In this document: piece by piece, positions 60,511-64,000 of the stretch
Layout: each line of letters begins with the position of its first letter
Numbering within the stretch: position 1 is the first letter of the stretch
Assembly (NCBI GenBank): GCA_958450325.1
Contig: OY288261.1
Location: forward strand, 15,985,277 to 16,049,276
Source: Agrostemma githago
Lineage: Eukaryota; Streptophyta; Magnoliopsida; Caryophyllales; Caryophyllaceae
DNA: 64,000 nucleotides
Direction: 5' to 3'
Notes under the pieces: generated by a model
The model's database searches: none
What the model was told of the DNA's origin: nothing
Seen by the model: only the letters and a program-made list of their open reading frames with translations
Made by a program: the position numbers and the translations under genes

Positions 60511-60541
<31 letters not shown>
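60304..60541. mobile_element. Hairpin MITE inserted in a (TA)n microsatellite
   Basis: Arms 60338-60421 and 60432-60515 are near-perfect inverted copies, with TAGGTAGGTTCAAATAAGGT on the left and its complement on the right. They enclose a spacer of about 10 bp. (TA)n flanks both sides (60304-60339 and 60512-60541), consistent with a TA-targeting element landing in a TA repeat. Confidence 0.84.
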
Positions 60542-60545
<4 letters not shown>

Positions 60546-60640
60546 GAGATAAAGGGAGTTGGTGGTGAATTGGAAAGTTATGTTTGTGTTCCTTGATCTT
60601 GGGTGAAATGGGTGGCTTAGATTAGATAAAAAAAGGGGAA

Positions 60641-60716
60641 AGGACAGCAGAAGTAGCAGTAGCAGCAGTAACAGTAACAGTAGTAGCAACAGTAACAGAG
60701 CAGTAGTAGCAGCAGA
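60641..60716 (+). repeat. Degenerate (AGC/AGT)n trinucleotide repeat
   Basis: AGCAGTAGCAGCAGTAACAG-type sequence. The minus-strand frame here is a poly-Leu artefact. Confidence 0.9.
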
Positions 60717-60888
60717 TTTGCCCCCTCCCTCATTATCAATCACACCAAACTCTCTCACTACAATTCAAACCACTCCTTCTAATTCATACTAAACACCCCA
60801 TTTATTTTTTATAATTCAATTAATACTCTTCTTTGACATACTTTTTCAATTCTTCAACCTTCATTCATCTTCATCTTCAAGCTTCATT

Positions 60889-61880
60889 CATCCAACAAAA
60901 AAAGAAGAATTTCTTCATCTTTAAGTTTCGTTCATCCAAAAAAAAGAACAACTTCATCTTCTAACTTCATTCATCCAACAAAAAAAATATTCTAATTAAT
61001 ATGTTCTAGTTGGAAATATTATTTTGATTGACTGTAAAACATTCTAATTAAAAAAAAGAACAGCTCATTTAGTGCGTAATGTTCATGCAGAATTGTAAGA
61101 TCACATACTTTCAGTTGTATAGTCACACTCATTATATTGTAGAATCACGCAACTGTACACTCACTGTAGTCATATATTTAGTTGATGTATAGTCAAATTC
61201 ATTAGGTTGTATACTCACAATCGCTTTGTTGTAGAGTCACCCAGCTGTAGAATACCTTGGGATTAATGTATCACGCGTTTAATCATCTTCATCTTCATAC
61301 TTGTTTTATTTTTCATACCTTCTTTTTTTGGTATTTATAAAATTATTCATCTTCATTATCCAAAAAATGACGGTTGAATATGGATGAATGGATGACTGTG
61401 ACTTTCCTCAGTAACGACATTCTAAAAAAACGAAAGTATTAATCACATACAAAAGTATTTAAACATTCATTAAATATTCAATCTCCATTCATGTTGGTTT
61501 CTTTTATAGTTGATTTCATGTTTGTAAGACGCATTTAAAAATTCGGAAAATTACTAAAACGTTCTACTCTCCTATCACAAATATTACAACAGGTGATTGT
61601 TAGACGTGAAATGAGCAACTTCGATTCATCCAACAAAAAAAGAAGAATTTCTTCATCTTCAAGATTCGTTCATCCAAAAAAAAGAACAACTTCATCTTCC
61701 AACTTCATTTATCGAACAAAAAAACATTCTAATTAATATATGTTCTAGTTAGAAATATTATTTTGATTGACTGTAAAAAAAATTTAATTAAAAAAAGAAC
61801 AACTTATTTTGTGCGTAATGTTCTTGCAGAATTGCAAGGTCACACATTTTCAGTTGTATAGTCACACTCATTATGTTGAC
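60889..61880 (+). repeat. Direct repeat pair about 0.73 kb apart
   Basis: Segment 60889-61110 (ATTCATCCAACAAAAAAAGA, then TTCTTCATCTT, ATTATTTTGATTGACTG and GTGCGTAATGTTC) is repeated with small changes at 61620-61855. Between them is an irregular GTATAGTCACACTCATTA-like repeat. It could be an LTR pair of a decayed small element or a tandem duplication; no target duplication was found. Confidence 0.7.
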
Positions 61881-61939
61881 GTTTGACATTACGCACAAAA
61901 ATGAGTGTGATTCTACAACATAATGAGTGTGATTCTACT

Positions 61940-64000
61940 TGTGCACATGACGTAGGTCCACCCCGACGCGGTCACGCGCGGGTTTGCGTAGGCGAATGCA
62001 TCTCCATATGAGAATGGATCGAATTGAAATTTAAGTCGAAATGGAGTCGCCACCGAACTTTGTGGGAGTTCGGACCCATTCGAGCCCACTCTATGTCGTT
62101 ATGGGCCATACACAAAGTACGGCCCACTTCGATTTCAGAGTTTATTGGACTCGTCCCTTTGCATTGTGATACCGATACCGTCACTAACGGTTATCGTGTA
62201 TTGAATGACTCTCGTGCGCCAACGGTTTCGGGCATCCGGAAATTGAGGTTCTGAGTAAGGGGTGAGGGTACGTGTTGGGAAGCCCACTAAGGACACCCAA
62301 CCCCGCCCGCACATAGCGGCCTCTACTAAGACATCGTTTGACTTTCTAATATGCGCGTTAGTAATCCGGTGAAATGATATGCAAACAACATTTTTGGCTA
62401 AACATGCGAATTAAATGTGAGCTACGTCATTTTAATGCATCTAATTTATTGTCGAAGTGATTTAGCATGTAATGGTTCATTTATAAACGGTAAAACGCAA
62501 ATAAAAGCAAGGCAAAAATAAATCGGTTACAAGTTACACGGGCGGAAATACAACCCGGCCAAAGCGAAAATAACGAATAATAAAAAAGATTAACAATATA
62601 ATGAGAATAAATGACACTTGGAAACGGGCCCGTATATAGTAAATTCAAGCTAGACCGTAAGTCGTGTAAATGGACGAACTTTGGTCAAATACACATTATT
62701 TTGTGTATTAATCAAAGGACGGAGACATAGGACCTAGGCGTGGTGCTAGCCCGACCCCAAATCTCGATGCCTTGTCCCAACTTATCATATCGAGAAATTG
62801 GAGTCTAGATTAATCATGCGTCGGGTACGACTAATGAGTCGTCAACACGAGATTAATAGTGAGTGACCGTCGATCAAAGTTGTTTATGTGAAGTGATATG
62901 CATGTATTTTGAAAAAGAGATCACATGATTGACTTTACACGTGACGACTAATGTCGTAGAAAAATGACGAGGCTCGAATGATGCGCTAGAGTCCTCGGAT
63001 TTTTGGGCTACAGGACCCACTCGATCGAGTCATGGCTTCGACTCGATCGAGTGCACCTTTAAGGTGGCTACTGCCCGGTTTTTGGGGTGCTACTCGATCG
63101 AGTGGCTCATGCCACTCGGTCGAGTGCCCCCTGTACGAGGCATGGCTCGTTTCGTTTTATTTGTTTAAAATCGATGGTTGGCCGAGTTAAGTAAAAATAT
63201 TGATGATTTAGATTTAACTCGGTTTTTCGGTACTATAATCATGTCTTATATGATTATAATAGCGGAATTTTATAGAAAATATTAATATGAGATTGAAATA
63301 TTTGATTAGCGACGAAATTGTAGCCCTCCGCGTCACGGCATCGATATTAATCCTAACGGATTATGTGATGTCGATTTTAACGGATTTCATGCTAATCTTA
63401 GAAATGGAATCAAATGCGTTCAACTATGATCGGTCACGATCACGTCGTGCCCTTGAGTACATTGGGGCGGCGCTCCTTGAAAGGGTGCCACCTCCGTCGT
63501 TGCTCTTAAAGGGATTAGACGGACTTTAGATGATCGTCATAGTTAAACAAATTTGGAACCGAAACTTATTATTATTACATATACACGATAAATAAGACGA
63601 AAATAAATAACGATAATTAAATGTTAGATTGTTAGATGCGATAAAGAAAAAATGTTAGATGTTAGTATTAATAATAATGTCGTTACTATCGACTAATTAT
63701 AATATAGATACATAAACATAAATGTACATAAAAAGAACGAAAAAAGAAAGAAGAAGGAGATGTCGGTGTTGACTTGTCACACCCTCAACCTACATGCTCT
63801 TGCTTCTCGGAATACGGTTCGTCAAATGGCGGCAATGGCGCGGGAACGTCGAGATACGTAGGGAGAGTTGATGGTGTGTGTAAGGCTCGGTTTTTGTATA
63901 TATTTGCTTGGGGTTGTAGCGTGTTATGATGGGGCACTTAGGGTTAGAAATGTAGGGTGTTTTGCATGTGTAAAGTTGGCTGAGAAATGATGATGAAAAA
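61940..64000 (-). mobile_element. Diverged LTR of the long-LTR family, cut by the window end
   Basis: It starts TGTGCACATGACGTAGGTCC and follows the LTRs at 14859, 42722 and 49140 through GACGCGGTCACGCGCGGGTT, GGAGTCGCCACCGAA, TCGAGCCCACTCTATGTCG, ACCCAACCCCGCCCGCAC and, near 63781, ACCCTCAACCTACATGCT. Divergence and indels are much greater than between the others. The U3 end lies beyond the window, so whether this is a solo LTR or a full element is unknown. The 80-codon frame at 63287-63529 shows no familiar motif. Confidence 0.87.
63019..63125. repeat. Four copies of a 12-bp palindrome in the diverged LTR
   Basis: ACTCGATCGAGT occurs at 63019-63030, 63041-63052 and 63092-63103, and as ACTCGGTCGAGT at 63114-63125. 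They form two pairs. The position corresponds to the GC-rich palindromes of the other LTRs, just before a TTTTATTTGTTT..AAAATCG stretch shared by all copies. Confidence 0.87.

Overview
The window reads as nuclear DNA of a seed plant, most likely a eudicot. It is AT-rich and full of transposons. It holds one conserved intron-rich plant gene and plant-type mobile elements: long-LTR retrotransposons, CACTA, Mutator-like, hAT and Stowaway elements, and a LINE. I see no bacterial, phage or organellar gene layout. The species cannot be fixed from the sequence alone.

Only one gene looks intact: CDC48, the plant p97/VCP AAA+ ATPase, on the + strand at 28775-35018. It has nine exons that join in frame to 806 residues. 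Both Walker A/B pairs are present, and intron 8 uses a GC donor. Two other chaperone relatives lie at 5.2-8.3 kb as pseudogenes: a BiP-type HSP70 fragment and a cytosolic-type HSP90 fragment. Both keep recognisable introns.

Layout: 1-838 unassigned; 839-4409 a complete LTR element without coding capacity, with a 5-bp target duplication; 5239-8265 BiP and HSP90 pseudogenes; 9410-12003 a tandem array with a period near 150 bp; 12117-12207 a Stowaway hairpin; 13205-27550 a purine-rich array of roughly 1.65-kb units, each built of about six 250-bp sub-repeats, interrupted by a solo LTR (14859-17141), an unrelated block with an (AAT)n tract (17731-19559) and a Stowaway element; 27551-28650 unassigned, then the CDC48 promoter; 28775-35018 CDC48; 35859-38787 four adjacent inverted-repeat elements.

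From 38800 to 57439 lie the two ends of a CACTA element. It carries remnants of a Transposase_24-like gene on the minus strand. Nested inside are a hAT element, a very young 8.8-kb LTR element without gag-pol (42722-51565), a LINE 3' end and a second hAT element. The rest holds a 1.48-kb foldback, minisatellites, a (TA)n hairpin, and a diverged LTR of the same family as the young element, which runs off the window end.

Apart from CDC48 the window is a record of nested insertion. The best candidates for undescribed biology are the purine-rich higher-order array next to CDC48, and the long-LTR non-autonomous family with its fast-changing palindromic cassette.
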